Positions 36,648 through 45,195 of a stretch of 64,000 bases of DNA are shown piece after piece (the first letter of the stretch is position 1; every line of letters begins with the position of its first letter). Origin of the DNA: Pseudideonella sakaiensis (GTDB taxonomy: Bacteria > Pseudomonadota > Gammaproteobacteria > Burkholderiales > Burkholderiaceae_C); contig NZ_BBYR01000029.1 in the NCBI RefSeq assembly GCF_001293525.1, positions 24,357-88,356 on the forward strand, written 5' to 3'. The notes under the pieces were generated by a model. That model had not been told where the DNA came from, ran no database searches, and saw only the letters and a program-made list of their open reading frames with translations. The translations under genes were made by a program, and so were the position numbers.

Positions 36648-38101
36648 GCGTGGGCAGTGTCGGCGGCGGCCGCCTGGCCGGCCTGTGGCGCCTGCTCGGC
36701 TCGAGCCTGGTGGCGCGCGTCGGCATGGCCGCGGTCAACTTCGGCCAGTTCTGGCTGCTGTCGCACCATTACCCGGCCGAGCGCCTCGGCGGCTTCTCGC
36801 TGCTGATGAACCTCTACCTGATGCTGCAGCTGCTGCCGCTGCTCGGCCTGAGCCTGCCGCTGGCGCGGCGCGTCGCCACCGACGAGGCGGGGCGGGCGGC
36901 CGAGGTGGCCAACGCGCTGGCGCTCGCGCTGCCGGTGGCGGGGCTGATCGCCGCCGGGCTGGTCGCCGCCGGGCACCTGGCCTACCCGCCGTGGCTCGCG
37001 CTGCCCTTCACGCTGGTCGCGCTGGCGATGCTGCCGACCGCGTGGACCCTGGTGGCCGAGAGCGTGCTGCTCGGGCTCGAGCGCGCCGGCGACATCGCGC
37101 GCGTGCAGTTCGGCGAGGCGCTGCTGCGCACCGCGGGCACCGCGGCGGTGGTGGCGCTGGACGGCGGCCTGGCGGCGGTGTTCGCCGTCTTCCTGGTGCT
37201 GCGCGTGCTCAGCGCCTGGCGCTATGCGCGCCACCCGGCCGTGCCACGCCCGCGCCGGGCCTTGCTGAGCATGGCGCTGCAGCGGCGCAATGCCGCGGAG
37301 ATCCCGGTCTACCTCGGCATCGCCGTGCTGGCGGCGCTGGCGAGCCGGCTGGACATCGTCGCGCTGTCGCGCCTGGGCGACCTGCACGAGGTCGGCCGCT
37401 ATGCGGCCGCGGCCCGGCTGTACGACGCCGCGCTGATGCTGCCGACGCTGGCCGCGCTGATCCTGATGCCCACGCTGGCGCGCCGCTTCCAGAGCGACCC
37501 GCAGAGCTTCGGGCCGATGCTGGTCCGCGCGGTCGGCGCGGTGCTGGCGCTCGGCAGCCTGCTCGCGCTCGCGGTGGCCGGGCTGGCCGCGCCGATCGTG
37601 CGGCTGCTCTACCCGCCCGAGCTGCACGGGGCCGCGCCGGTGCTGCGCTGGCTGATCTTCGCGGCGGTCTGGCTGACGGTCGACCAGCTGCTGTCGTCGA
37701 CCATGATCGCGGCCCAGGCGCCGCGCCAGGACCTGGCCTCGATGGCGGTGGCGCTGGCGCTGCTGGCCGCGGGGCTGCTGCTGCTGGTGCCGCTGCAGGG
37801 CCCGGTGGGCGCGGCCCAGGCGGTGCTGCTGGCGATGCTCGGCCGCGTCGCCTGGCGCGTCCGCTGGGCCGCGCAGCGCTTTGCCGTGCCGGCGCTGTGG
37901 GGCGTGCTGGCCCGGGTCGCGCTGGCCGCGGGCGCCGCGGTGGCCGCGCTGGTGCTGGCGGAGCAGCGGCTCGGCGAGCCCGCGGCGCTCGCGGCGGCGC
38001 TGACCGTCTACGCGCTCGCCGCGCTGGCATCCGGGCTGGCCGGGCCGCGTCCATGGCAGCAGGCCGCCGCCGCCTGGCGCGCTCGGCGCGGCGCCGCCTG
38101 A
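36644..38101 (+). CDS. Wzx-type lipid-linked repeat-unit flippase (first copy)
   Basis: A 485-residue, strongly hydrophobic protein of the MATE/MVF polysaccharide-transport fold with about 12-14 helices. The opening helix RVGMAAVNFGQFWLLSHHYP, the mid-segment RRNAAEIPVYLGIAVLAAL, and PPELHGAAPVLRWLIFAAV with DQLLSSTMIAAQAP are closely mirrored in the second copy at 49861-51297. It would flip undecaprenyl-linked repeats across the inner membrane. The start overlaps the polymerase stop by 4 bp (ATGA). Confidence 0.88.
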   Translation: MSVGSVGGGRLAGLWRLLGSSLVARVGMAAVNFGQFWLLSHHYPAERLGGFSLLMNLYLMLQLLPLLGLSLPLARRVATDEAGRAAEVANALALALPVAGLIAAGLVAAGHLAYPPWLALPFTLVALAMLPTAWTLVAESVLLGLERAGDIARVQFGEALLRTAGTAAVVALDGGLAAVFAVFLVLRVLSAWRYARHPAVPRPRRALLSMALQRRNAAEIPVYLGIAVLAALASRLDIVALSRLGDLHEVGRYAAAARLYDAALMLPTLAALILMPTLARRFQSDPQSFGPMLVRAVGAVLALGSLLALAVAGLAAPIVRLLYPPELHGAAPVLRWLIFAAVWLTVDQLLSSTMIAAQAPRQDLASMAVALALLAAGLLLLVPLQGPVGAAQAVLLAMLGRVAWRVRWAAQRFAVPALWGVLARVALAAGAAVAALVLAEQRLGEPAALAAALTVYALAALASGLAGPRPWQQAAAAWRARRGAA

Positions 38102-38129
38102 GGGCCGGGCCGGACAATCCGAGCGAGCC

Positions 38130-39278
38130 ATGCGCATCCTCCACCTCGACCCCGACGACATCGACAGCCCGCTGGCCGGCGGCGGGCCGGTGCGCACCTT
38201 CGAGATCTGCCGGCGCCTGGCGCGGCGCCACGAGGTCACCGTGCTGACGCCGACCTTCCCCGGCTCGACCCCGGAGAAGCTGCGCGAGGGCGTGCGCTAC
38301 CTGCGCCTCGGCCGGCGCGTGCGCGAGCACGGCTCCTCGCACCACCTGACCTACCTGGCCGCGCTGCCGCGCGCGGTGCGCCGCCACCCGCACGACCTGC
38401 TGGTCGAAGACTTCATGCCCCCCTGCTCGGTCACCTGGGTGCCGCTGTTCCTGCCGGCCCCGCGCACCCGCATCGCGTCGGTGCAGTGGTTCTTCGCCCG
38501 CGAGTACACGAGCTGGCTGAAGCTGCCCTTCCACTGGGGCGAGCACGTCGGCCTGCGCCTGCACCGGCACTTCGTCGTGCTGACCGAGGCGATGCAGCGC
38601 ACGATCGAGCGCCGCCGCCCGGGCGCCGTCTGCCGGATGCTGCCGAACGGCGTCGACGAGCGCCTGTTCGCGCAGCCGCTGCAGGCCGGGCGCGACCTGC
38701 TCTTCCTCGGCCGGCTGGAGATCCAGCAGAAGGGCCTGGACCTGCTGCTGCAGGCGCTGGCCCGCATCGCGCCGGCGCAGCGGCCGACGCTGTACCTGGC
38801 CGGCAACGACCAGGAGCCCGCGGCGCTCGCGCGCTGGCTGGCCGACACCGGCACCGGCGCGCACGTGCGCTGCCTCGGCCCGGTCGACGCGGCCGGCCGC
38901 GCGCACTGGCTGCAGCGCTGCCGCGCGGTCGTCGTGCCCTCGCGCTACGAGACCTTCGGCATGGTGATCGCCGAGGCCGAGGCCGCCGGCACGCCGGTGA
39001 TCGTCTGGGACGAGGCGCCGATGAACGAGGTGGCGAGCCCGGCCGCGCGCCGCGTGCCCGCCTTCGACGTGGCGGCGCTGGCGCAGGCGATGCGCGATGC
39101 GGTGGACGAGCCGGACGAGGCCGTGCTGCAGCGCGGCGAGGCGGCGCGCCGGCATGCGCGGCGCTACGACTGGGACCGCATCGCCGCCGCGCAGGAGGCC
39201 TTCTACGAGGAGGTGCACGAGGCGGTGCGCACGCGCCGGCCGCTGCCCGCCACGGCGCTCGGGAGTGCCCCGCGATGA
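38130..39278 (+). CDS. Glycosyltransferase, GT4 family
   Basis: A 382-residue GT-B glycosyltransferase starting at ATG 38130. The N-terminus reads MRILHLDPDDIDSPLAGGGP, with the Gly-rich acceptor loop; the donor half contains LLFLGRLEIQQKGLDLLLQA and the EX7E motif in ETFGMVIAEAEAAGTPVI. No membrane segment is seen, so it probably works at the inner face of the inner membrane. The stop overlaps the next gene by 4 bp. Donor and acceptor sugars are unknown. Confidence 0.9.
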   Translation: MRILHLDPDDIDSPLAGGGPVRTFEICRRLARRHEVTVLTPTFPGSTPEKLREGVRYLRLGRRVREHGSSHHLTYLAALPRAVRRHPHDLLVEDFMPPCSVTWVPLFLPAPRTRIASVQWFFAREYTSWLKLPFHWGEHVGLRLHRHFVVLTEAMQRTIERRRPGAVCRMLPNGVDERLFAQPLQAGRDLLFLGRLEIQQKGLDLLLQALARIAPAQRPTLYLAGNDQEPAALARWLADTGTGAHVRCLGPVDAAGRAHWLQRCRAVVVPSRYETFGMVIAEAEAAGTPVIVWDEAPMNEVASPAARRVPAFDVAALAQAMRDAVDEPDEAVLQRGEAARRHARRYDWDRIAAAQEAFYEEVHEAVRTRRPLPATALGSAPR

Positions 39279-39850
39279 GCCCGCCGATCGACTTCGCGCG
39301 CACCCGCGCGCTGATCGCCAGCGATTTCCGGCGCCTGCTGCAGGCGCTCGGCAACCCGCCGTCGAAGCTGAAGCGGGTGTTCTGGTTCCTGCTGCCGAGC
39401 TACCAGTCGCTGTTCTGGTACCGCCTGTACCACTGGCTGCACCTGCGCAACTTCCGCACGCTGGCCTGGTTCATGTACCTGGTCAACTTCTACGTCACCC
39501 GGGTCGAGATCCCGCCGACGACGGTGATCGGCGAGGCCTGCCTGATCGGCCACCCGAACGGCGTGGTGCTGTGCGGCCGGGTGGGCGACCGCTTCACGCT
39601 TTACGGCGAGGGCGGCATCGGCGGTGGCATGGGCGACGGCGACGTGGGCGGCGGGCCGGGGCTGCCCTGCGTCGGCGACGACGTCGTGTTCGCGATCCGC
39701 GCGATCGCGCTCGGGCCGATCCGCATCGGCGACGGCGCCAAGCTCGGCCCCGGCGCGATCGTCACCACCGACGTGCCGGCCGGGGCCGTGGCCGCCGGGC
39801 CGCGCGCGCGCATCACGCGGCCGAGCGCGGCCGGCGAGGAGGCCGCATGA
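39275..39850 (+). CDS. Serine acetyltransferase-like left-handed beta-helix protein, copy 1
   Basis: A 191-residue protein with a helical, partly hydrophobic N-terminus (KRVFWFLLPSYQSLFWYRLY) and a C-terminal hexapeptide-repeat beta-helix (IRIGDGAKLGPGAIVTTDVP). It resembles CysE-like O-acetyltransferases found in EPS loci. The loop GDGDVGGGPGLPCVGDDVVF replaces the His-containing catalytic segment of true CysE, so acetyl transfer is likely but not certain. It belongs to a set of three paralogs in the window (39275, 39847, 54879). It starts inside the stop of the preceding glycosyltransferase and ends inside the start of copy 2. Confidence 0.83.
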   Translation: MSPPIDFARTRALIASDFRRLLQALGNPPSKLKRVFWFLLPSYQSLFWYRLYHWLHLRNFRTLAWFMYLVNFYVTRVEIPPTTVIGEACLIGHPNGVVLCGRVGDRFTLYGEGGIGGGMGDGDVGGGPGLPCVGDDVVFAIRAIALGPIRIGDGAKLGPGAIVTTDVPAGAVAAGPRARITRPSAAGEEAA

Positions 39851-40533
39851 GGCCGGACGCCCCGGGCCCGACGCCCGAGCCCGCACCCGCACCCGCGCCG
39901 GCCGAGCCGGCACGCCCGCTGCGCTGGGCCGAGACGCGGGCGCTGATCCGCTCCGACCTCGATCGCCTCTGTGCCCACCTGCAGCGCGATTCGCTCGGCC
40001 ACCGGCTCTACTTCGCGCTGCTGCCCGGCTTCCAGGCGCTGTTCTGGCACCGGCTGGCCCGCCACTGCCTGCTGCGCGGCTGGAACCTGCCGGCGCGGCT
40101 GATCTCGCTGTTCGCGATGTACCTGACGCGCGCCGAGCTGCCGCCGACCTCGTCGATCGGCCCGTCGGCGCTGATCGCGCATGCCACCGGCGTCTACGTC
40201 TTCGGCCGCATCGGCGCACGCGTGACCATCCAGGGCGATGGCGGCTTCGGCGGCGGCTTCGGCGTCGACGACATCGGTGCCGGCCCCGGCTATGCGGTGG
40301 TCGGCGACGACGTGGTGCTGGCTTTCGGCGCACGCGTGCTGGGGCCGGTGCGCATCGGCGACGGCGTGCACGTCGGGCCGGGCGCACTGGTCACGAGCGA
40401 CGTGCCGGCGCATGCGCTGGTGCTGTGGGCCAAGCCGCGCATCATCGTCGGCGGAGCCGCCTCGGCGCCGGCCACCGGCCCGGCCGCGGCGCCCGCACCG
40501 CCCGCGCCGTCCGCTCCGGGAGACCTGCGATGA
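39847..40533 (+). CDS. Serine acetyltransferase-like left-handed beta-helix protein, copy 2
   Basis: A 228-residue tandem paralog of the preceding gene, with an added Pro/Ala leader and tail. Shared features are the segment RLYFALLPGFQALFWHRLAR, the LPPTSSIGPSALIAHATGV strand region, and VRIGDGVHVGPGALVTSDVP in the hexapeptide helix. It retains the GVDDIGAGPGYAVVGDDVVL loop and a His at IAHATG, as in many serine acetyltransferases. Probable role: O-acetylation of EPS sugars. It overlaps both neighbours by 4 bp. Confidence 0.83.
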   Translation: MRPDAPGPTPEPAPAPAPAEPARPLRWAETRALIRSDLDRLCAHLQRDSLGHRLYFALLPGFQALFWHRLARHCLLRGWNLPARLISLFAMYLTRAELPPTSSIGPSALIAHATGVYVFGRIGARVTIQGDGGFGGGFGVDDIGAGPGYAVVGDDVVLAFGARVLGPVRIGDGVHVGPGALVTSDVPAHALVLWAKPRIIVGGAASAPATGPAAAPAPPAPSAPGDLR

Positions 40534-41492
40534 GCGCGCCGCCGCTGCCCCGCGTCAGCGTGATCGTCGTCAACTGGAACGTGCGCGCGCTGCTGCACGA
40601 GTGCCTGCGCTCGCTGTATGCCGACGGCGGCCTGCCGGCCGACGCGCTGCAGGTGATCGTCGTCGACAACGCCTCGCACGACGGCAGCGTCGCGATGGTG
40701 CGGGCCGACTTCCCGCAGGTCGAGTGCATCGCCAATGCCGACAACGTCGGCTTCGGCCGCGCGAACAACCAGGTGCTGGACCGCTGCCGCGCGCCCTTCG
40801 TGCTACTGCTCAACCCCGACACCCGCGTGCTGCCCGGCGCCATCGCGTCGCTGCTGCAGGTGATGGACGAGGACCCGCGCATCGCTGCCGTCGGTGCGCG
40901 CCTGCTGAACGCCGACGGCAGCCTGCAGCGCTGGACCGGCGGCGCCTACCCGCGGCTGGCCAACGTCGCGAACCACTACCTCTTCGTCGACCGGCTGCTG
41001 CCGCGGCGCTGGCGGCTGCCGCCGCTCTACCTCGACCACGATGCCCCTCGGGACCTGGACGTCGACTGGGTCTCCGGCGCCGTGATGCTGCTGCGCGGCA
41101 GCGCGCTCGGCGGCCGCCTGTTCGACCCCGACTACTTCATGTACGGCGAGGACATGGCGCTCTGCCACCGGCTCAAGCAGGCCGGCGGGCGCATCGTCTA
41201 CACGCCGCGCGCCAGCTTCGTGCACTACCAGGGCGAGAGCATGAAGCAGCAGCAGGGCGACGTGCTGCTGTCCTCGCTGAAGGGGCCGCGCCAGTTCTAC
41301 CGCAAGCTGCGCGGCGAGCGCGCGGTGCGGCTCTACGACCTGGTGACCGTGGCCGGCTTCGGCCTGCGCTGGGCCGCCTTCGGCCTCGCCGCACGCTGGC
41401 GCGGCGACCCGGCGCTGGCCGCGCGCGCCGCCTCCAGCGCGGGCCTGGCGCGCCGGGCCTGGCGCATCTTCCGCGATCCCCGAGCGGGCTGA
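40530..41492 (+). CDS. Glycosyltransferase family 2 (rhamnosyltransferase-like)
   Basis: A 320-residue GT-A fold enzyme. VSVIVVNWNVRALLHECLRS is the GT2 start, VVDNASHDGS the nucleotide-binding Asp strand, and LLLNPDTRVLPGAI carries the DxD-like NPD motif. YFMYGEDMALCHRLKQAGGR is the ED catalytic motif, followed by VHYQGESMKQQQ. The layout matches WbbL-type rhamnosyltransferases. It acts in the cytoplasm on a lipid-linked acceptor. The start overlaps the acetyltransferase stop by 4 bp. Confidence 0.92.
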   Translation: MSAPPLPRVSVIVVNWNVRALLHECLRSLYADGGLPADALQVIVVDNASHDGSVAMVRADFPQVECIANADNVGFGRANNQVLDRCRAPFVLLLNPDTRVLPGAIASLLQVMDEDPRIAAVGARLLNADGSLQRWTGGAYPRLANVANHYLFVDRLLPRRWRLPPLYLDHDAPRDLDVDWVSGAVMLLRGSALGGRLFDPDYFMYGEDMALCHRLKQAGGRIVYTPRASFVHYQGESMKQQQGDVLLSSLKGPRQFYRKLRGERAVRLYDLVTVAGFGLRWAAFGLAARWRGDPALAARAASSAGLARRAWRIFRDPRAG

Positions 41493-41506
41493 TCGCCCGC
41501 GTTCCC

Positions 41507-43411
41507 ATGCTGCAACGACGTGATTTCACCCGCCGCCTGTGCCTGACGCTGGGCTGCAGCTGGCTGGCGGCCTGCGGCGGCGGCGGTGGCGGCTCGGCCG
41601 CGGTGGCCTCGGCGCCGCCGGCGCCGACGCCCGGGCCGACGCCGGCCCCCGTGCCGGCCCCGCCGGCGCCCACGCCCGCGCCCGCCCCGGTGCCCGCGCC
41701 GACGCCGGCGCCCGTGCCGTCACCCGCGCCCGTGCCGACGCCTGCACCCGCACCCGCACCCGCACCCGCACCCGCACCCGCACCCGCACCCGCACCCGCA
41801 CCTGCGCCCGCACCTGCGCCCGCACCTGTGCCAGCGCCAGCGCCAGCGCCCGCTCCCTCCCCGACGCCGACCCCACCTCCGCCGGCACCTGCGCCTGCAC
41901 CGACGCCGGCCCCGACCCCGCCTGCGCCTGCGCCGACCCCGCCCGCGCCGCCCCCGCCGCCTCCTCCCCCCGCGCCGCCGCCCCCGTCCGACGCCACGAC
42001 CCACCGCCCGCGGATTGCGCTGGGCGCCGCGACCGGCCGCGCGGTGAACCGCCGGGTGCTCGGCAGCAACGTGCAGTGGGTCGACCGCGGCGACGAGCTG
42101 CTGACCGCCGCCGGCGCGCTGCGCAGCGACATGCTGGCCCAGGTGCAGGCGGCCGGCCCGACGATGCTGCGCTACCCCGGCGGCCTGCAGAGCGATGTCT
42201 TCCACTGGGCCGCGGCGTCGAACGAGCACGTGTTCACGCGCGCGACGCAGCCGACGCTGATGTCGCCGCAGCGGCTGCTCGAGCTGTGCGAGGCCACCGG
42301 CGCCGAGCCGCTGTTCACCGTCAACACGATCACCGGCACCCCGGACGAGGCCGCGGCCTGGGTGCGCCAGGCGAACGTGACGCGCGGGGTCTCGACGCGC
42401 ACCGGCCGCACGCTGCCGCGGGTCGATTTCTGGGAGCTCGGCAACGAGCCCTACCTGAAGGAGGCGCTGCGTCCCGACCTGGACCGCGAGCCCGAGGCAT
42501 GGGCCGCCCAGGTCGATGCGACGGTGCGCGCGATGCGTGCCGTCGACCCGACGATCCGCATCGGCCTGCCGCTGAGCACCGAGCGCCGCAACGGCTTCCC
42601 GGTGACGGCCTACCCGCGCTTCAGCCAGCGCGTGCTGGCGACGCTCGGCGTGGGCATCGATTACGTCTGCACCCATGCCGGCTTCCTGCCGCTGCAGGCC
42701 GGCGCGAGTACGGCCGCGACCGAGCTGGCGACGCTGGCAGCCGCGCTGGCGGTGCAGGACGAGCTGGCCGCGCTGCGCGCGCTGCTGTCGAGCCTGCGGC
42801 CCGGCCAGGCCTGGCCGCTGGCGGTGACGGAGTACGCGCCGATGCTCGGGCAGGGGGCCACCGATCCGTGGATGCTCTCGGGCGCCGGCGCGCTCTACCT
42901 GGCGGACCTGCTGCGCGTGCTGGCGGCCACGCCGGAGGTGCTTGCGGCGCACCACTGGTCGCTGTCGGGCAATGGCAACTTCGGCGCCATCGCGCCGGGC
43001 GGCTACGCGCGGCCCGCCGGCCTGGTGATGGGGCTGGCGCAGCAGGCGCTGCGCGGCGAGCTGCTCGCGCTCGGCGTGGAGGCCGACAGCGTGGCCACGC
43101 CCTCGGTCGGCCTGGTGCCCGCGCGCGCCGCGATGCCGCTGCTGGAGGCGCTGGCCAGCCGCGACGCGGGCGTGCTGCGCCTGTGGCTGGTGCACAAGGA
43201 CCGCAGCCGGCCCGCCGAGCTGAGCCTCGACCTGGGCGCCTCGGCGCTGCGCACGGCCTCGCTGACGGTGCTGTCGACGCAGACCGCGCGCATCGGCAGC
43301 GACCTGCCCGAGGCCCTGCAGCGCAGCAGCACGACGCTGACGCCGGCCGCGCGCATGACGCTGACGCTGCCACCGGCCTCAGTGGCGCTGCTGGAGGGCG
43401 CGCTTGCCTGA
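41507..43411 (+). CDS. Secreted glycoside hydrolase lipoprotein with long Pro-Ala linker
   Basis: A 634-residue protein. The N-terminus has a Tat-like RRDFTRR, a hydrophobic stretch and lipobox LAAC (Cys23), then poly-Gly and a linker of about 130 residues made almost only of Pro and Ala. The folded part (from about residue 165) is a clan GH-A type barrel close to alpha-L-arabinofuranosidases: LGSNVQWVDRGDELL, LRYPGGLQSDVFHW, FWELGNEPYLKE with likely acid/base Glu314, and LAVTEYAPML with likely nucleophile Glu442. It would sit on the cell surface or in the periplasm, with the linker reaching through the wall or polymer. The next gene is a tandem paralog. Confidence 0.82.
   Translation: MLQRRDFTRRLCLTLGCSWLAACGGGGGGSAAVASAPPAPTPGPTPAPVPAPPAPTPAPAPVPAPTPAPVPSPAPVPTPAPAPAPAPAPAPAPAPAPAPAPAPAPAPVPAPAPAPAPSPTPTPPPPAPAPAPTPAPTPPAPAPTPPAPPPPPPPPAPPPPSDATTHRPRIALGAATGRAVNRRVLGSNVQWVDRGDELLTAAGALRSDMLAQVQAAGPTMLRYPGGLQSDVFHWAAASNEHVFTRATQPTLMSPQRLLELCEATGAEPLFTVNTITGTPDEAAAWVRQANVTRGVSTRTGRTLPRVDFWELGNEPYLKEALRPDLDREPEAWAAQVDATVRAMRAVDPTIRIGLPLSTERRNGFPVTAYPRFSQRVLATLGVGIDYVCTHAGFLPLQAGASTAATELATLAAALAVQDELAALRALLSSLRPGQAWPLAVTEYAPMLGQGATDPWMLSGAGALYLADLLRVLAATPEVLAAHHWSLSGNGNFGAIAPGGYARPAGLVMGLAQQALRGELLALGVEADSVATPSVGLVPARAAMPLLEALASRDAGVLRLWLVHKDRSRPAELSLDLGASALRTASLTVLSTQTARIGSDLPEALQRSSTTLTPAARMTLTLPPASVALLEGALA
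41744..41797 (+). repeat. Hexanucleotide tandem repeat (GCACCC)9
   Basis: Nine perfect copies of GCACCC, followed by degenerate copies, encode part of the Pro-Ala linker of the glycoside hydrolase lipoprotein. The unit is a multiple of three, so slippage would change linker length without a frameshift. Confidence 0.95.
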
Positions 43412-45143
43412 GCGCGACGGTCCCGACGCGCCCGCCGAGCCCGGTGCCGGAGCCGGCGTGGGCGCGGGCACGGGCACGGGCACGGGCACGGGCACGGGCA
43501 CGGGCACGGGCGATCGGGCCGGCCCCGCGGCCGCGCCCGGCCGGCCCCGGCACGGCCGGCGCCGCCTGCTCGCGGCCACCGGCGCGCTGGCCGTGGCCGG
43601 CGGCGGGGCGGCGTGGCTCGGTCTCGCGAACGGCGGCCGCGCCGCGCCACCCGCCGGCCCGCACCCCGTCCGCGTGGCCGTGCAGGCCGGCGGCGCCCGG
43701 CGTCCGGCCGAGCGCGGCCTGCTCGGCAGCAACGTGCAATGGGTGGACCGCGGCGACGACCTGCTCGACGCCGCCGGCCGCTTCGACGAGGCGCGGCTGG
43801 CCCGCGTGCGCGAGCTGGGCCTGGCCGGCCTGCGCTACCCGGGCGGCCTGCAGTCCGACACCTACCGCTGGCAGGCCGGGATGGGCCCGCTCGAGGCGCG
43901 CGGCAGCAACGAGCACGCGCACAGCCGGCGCCGGCAGCCGACGCTGATGGGCACGCTGGAGTTCCTCGAGCTCTGCGAGCTGACCGGCGCCGAGCCGCTG
44001 CTGACGGCCAACCTCGTCACGGGCAGCGCCGAGGAGGCGGCCGGCTGGGTGCGCGCGGTGAACGTCGACGGGCTGCGCTCACGCCGCAGCGGCCGCCCGC
44101 TGCCGCCGGTGCGCCACTGGGAGCTGGGCAACGAGCCCTACCTGAAGCCGGACGAGCGGCCCGACCTGTGGCTCGCGCCGGCCGAGTTCGCACGGCGCGC
44201 CGGCGCCGCGGCCGACGCGATGCGCGCCGCCGACCCCGGCCTGCGCCTCGGCCTGCCGCTCACGCCGGCACGGCGCCGCGGCATCACCAGCTCGCCCTAC
44301 CCGGACTTCGTGCCGACCGTCTACGGCGCGCTGGCCGGCCGCGTCGACTGGATCGCGGTGCACCTGGGCTACATGCCCTTCTTCTGGACGCGCTCGCCGT
44401 CGCGCGAGGACCTCTACCTCGGCGCGATGGCCGGCGCCGCGACGGTGCGGGCCGACCTCGAGGCCTTCCGCCGCGAGCTGGCGGCGCTGCGGCCGGGCGT
44501 GCCGGTGCCGCCGTTCTGGCTGACCGAGTTCCACGCGATCTTCACGCTCGGCCAGGGGGCCAGCGACGCGCTGATCGCGTCGCCGGCCGGCGCCCTCTAC
44601 GTGGCCGACCTGCTGCGCATGCTGGCCCAGGACGGCGGCGTCGCGCGCGCCCACCAGTGGTCGCTGACCGGCAACTGGTACTTCGGCACCCTGCACCAGG
44701 ACGGCCACGCACGGCCGGTGCACGCGGCGCTGGCGCTGGTCTCGCAGGTGCTGCGCGGCGAGGTGCTGCCGCTGGCGGTCGAGGTGGAGCGCGTGGCGCT
44801 GCCGGCGCGCGGCAGCGCGGCCGCACAGCCGGCGCTGCCCTGGCTGGAGGCGCTGGCCTGCCGCGATGGCGACCGCCTGCAACTGCTGCTGATCCACAAG
44901 GATCCGGCGCGGCGCGCCGAGCTGCAGCTCGACCTGTCCGCGCTCGGCGACTGGGTGCCGGACGGCCCGGCCACCGTGCTCGATGCCGAGGACCCGATGG
45001 ACACGCGCGACGCCGCCGGCGCCTGGCGCCGCGCCGAGGCCGTTCCCGCCCGCCGTCCCGGCGGCGCCTCGCGCTTCGGCCTCGCGCTGCCGCCCGCCAG
45101 CCTCGCCCGGCTCGGCTTCCGGCGCGGGGGGGCGGCGGCATGA
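43404..45143 (+). CDS. Tat-exported glycoside hydrolase, tandem paralog
   Basis: A 579-residue paralog of the preceding protein, using a TTG start that overlaps the previous stop. A short Gly-Thr repeat leads into a Tat-like signal (RHGRRRLLAATGALAVAGGG). The barrel keeps the same signatures: LGSNVQWVDRGDDLLDAAGR, LRYPGGLQSDTYRW, HWELGNEPYLKPDE with Glu244 as likely acid/base, and FWLTEFHAIFTLGQG with Glu375 as likely nucleophile. The close match in signature order shows gene duplication. It lacks the lipobox and Pro-Ala linker of copy one, so it is probably soluble in the periplasm or released. Substrate is inferred to be the EPS made by the locus. Confidence 0.8.
   Translation: MPERDGPDAPAEPGAGAGVGAGTGTGTGTGTGTGTGDRAGPAAAPGRPRHGRRRLLAATGALAVAGGGAAWLGLANGGRAAPPAGPHPVRVAVQAGGARRPAERGLLGSNVQWVDRGDDLLDAAGRFDEARLARVRELGLAGLRYPGGLQSDTYRWQAGMGPLEARGSNEHAHSRRRQPTLMGTLEFLELCELTGAEPLLTANLVTGSAEEAAGWVRAVNVDGLRSRRSGRPLPPVRHWELGNEPYLKPDERPDLWLAPAEFARRAGAAADAMRAADPGLRLGLPLTPARRRGITSSPYPDFVPTVYGALAGRVDWIAVHLGYMPFFWTRSPSREDLYLGAMAGAATVRADLEAFRRELAALRPGVPVPPFWLTEFHAIFTLGQGASDALIASPAGALYVADLLRMLAQDGGVARAHQWSLTGNWYFGTLHQDGHARPVHAALALVSQVLRGEVLPLAVEVERVALPARGSAAAQPALPWLEALACRDGDRLQLLLIHKDPARRAELQLDLSALGDWVPDGPATVLDAEDPMDTRDAAGAWRRAEAVPARRPGGASRFGLALPPASLARLGFRRGGAAA
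43466..43507 (+). repeat. Hexanucleotide tandem repeat (GGGCAC)7
   Basis: Seven perfect GGGCAC copies encode the Gly-Thr repeat just before the twin-arginine signal of the second glycoside hydrolase. In frame, so copy-number change alters only the length of the leader. Confidence 0.95.
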
Positions 45144-45195
45144 CGCGCCCGCGCGGCGGACCGGCGCCGTCCTTTCCCGGCCGGTCCCGCCGCCG

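Noticed and set aside
41640..42000. Possible CRISPR array
   Set aside because: The repeated units are contiguous 6-bp steps without spacers and lie within a coding frame (Pro-Ala linker).
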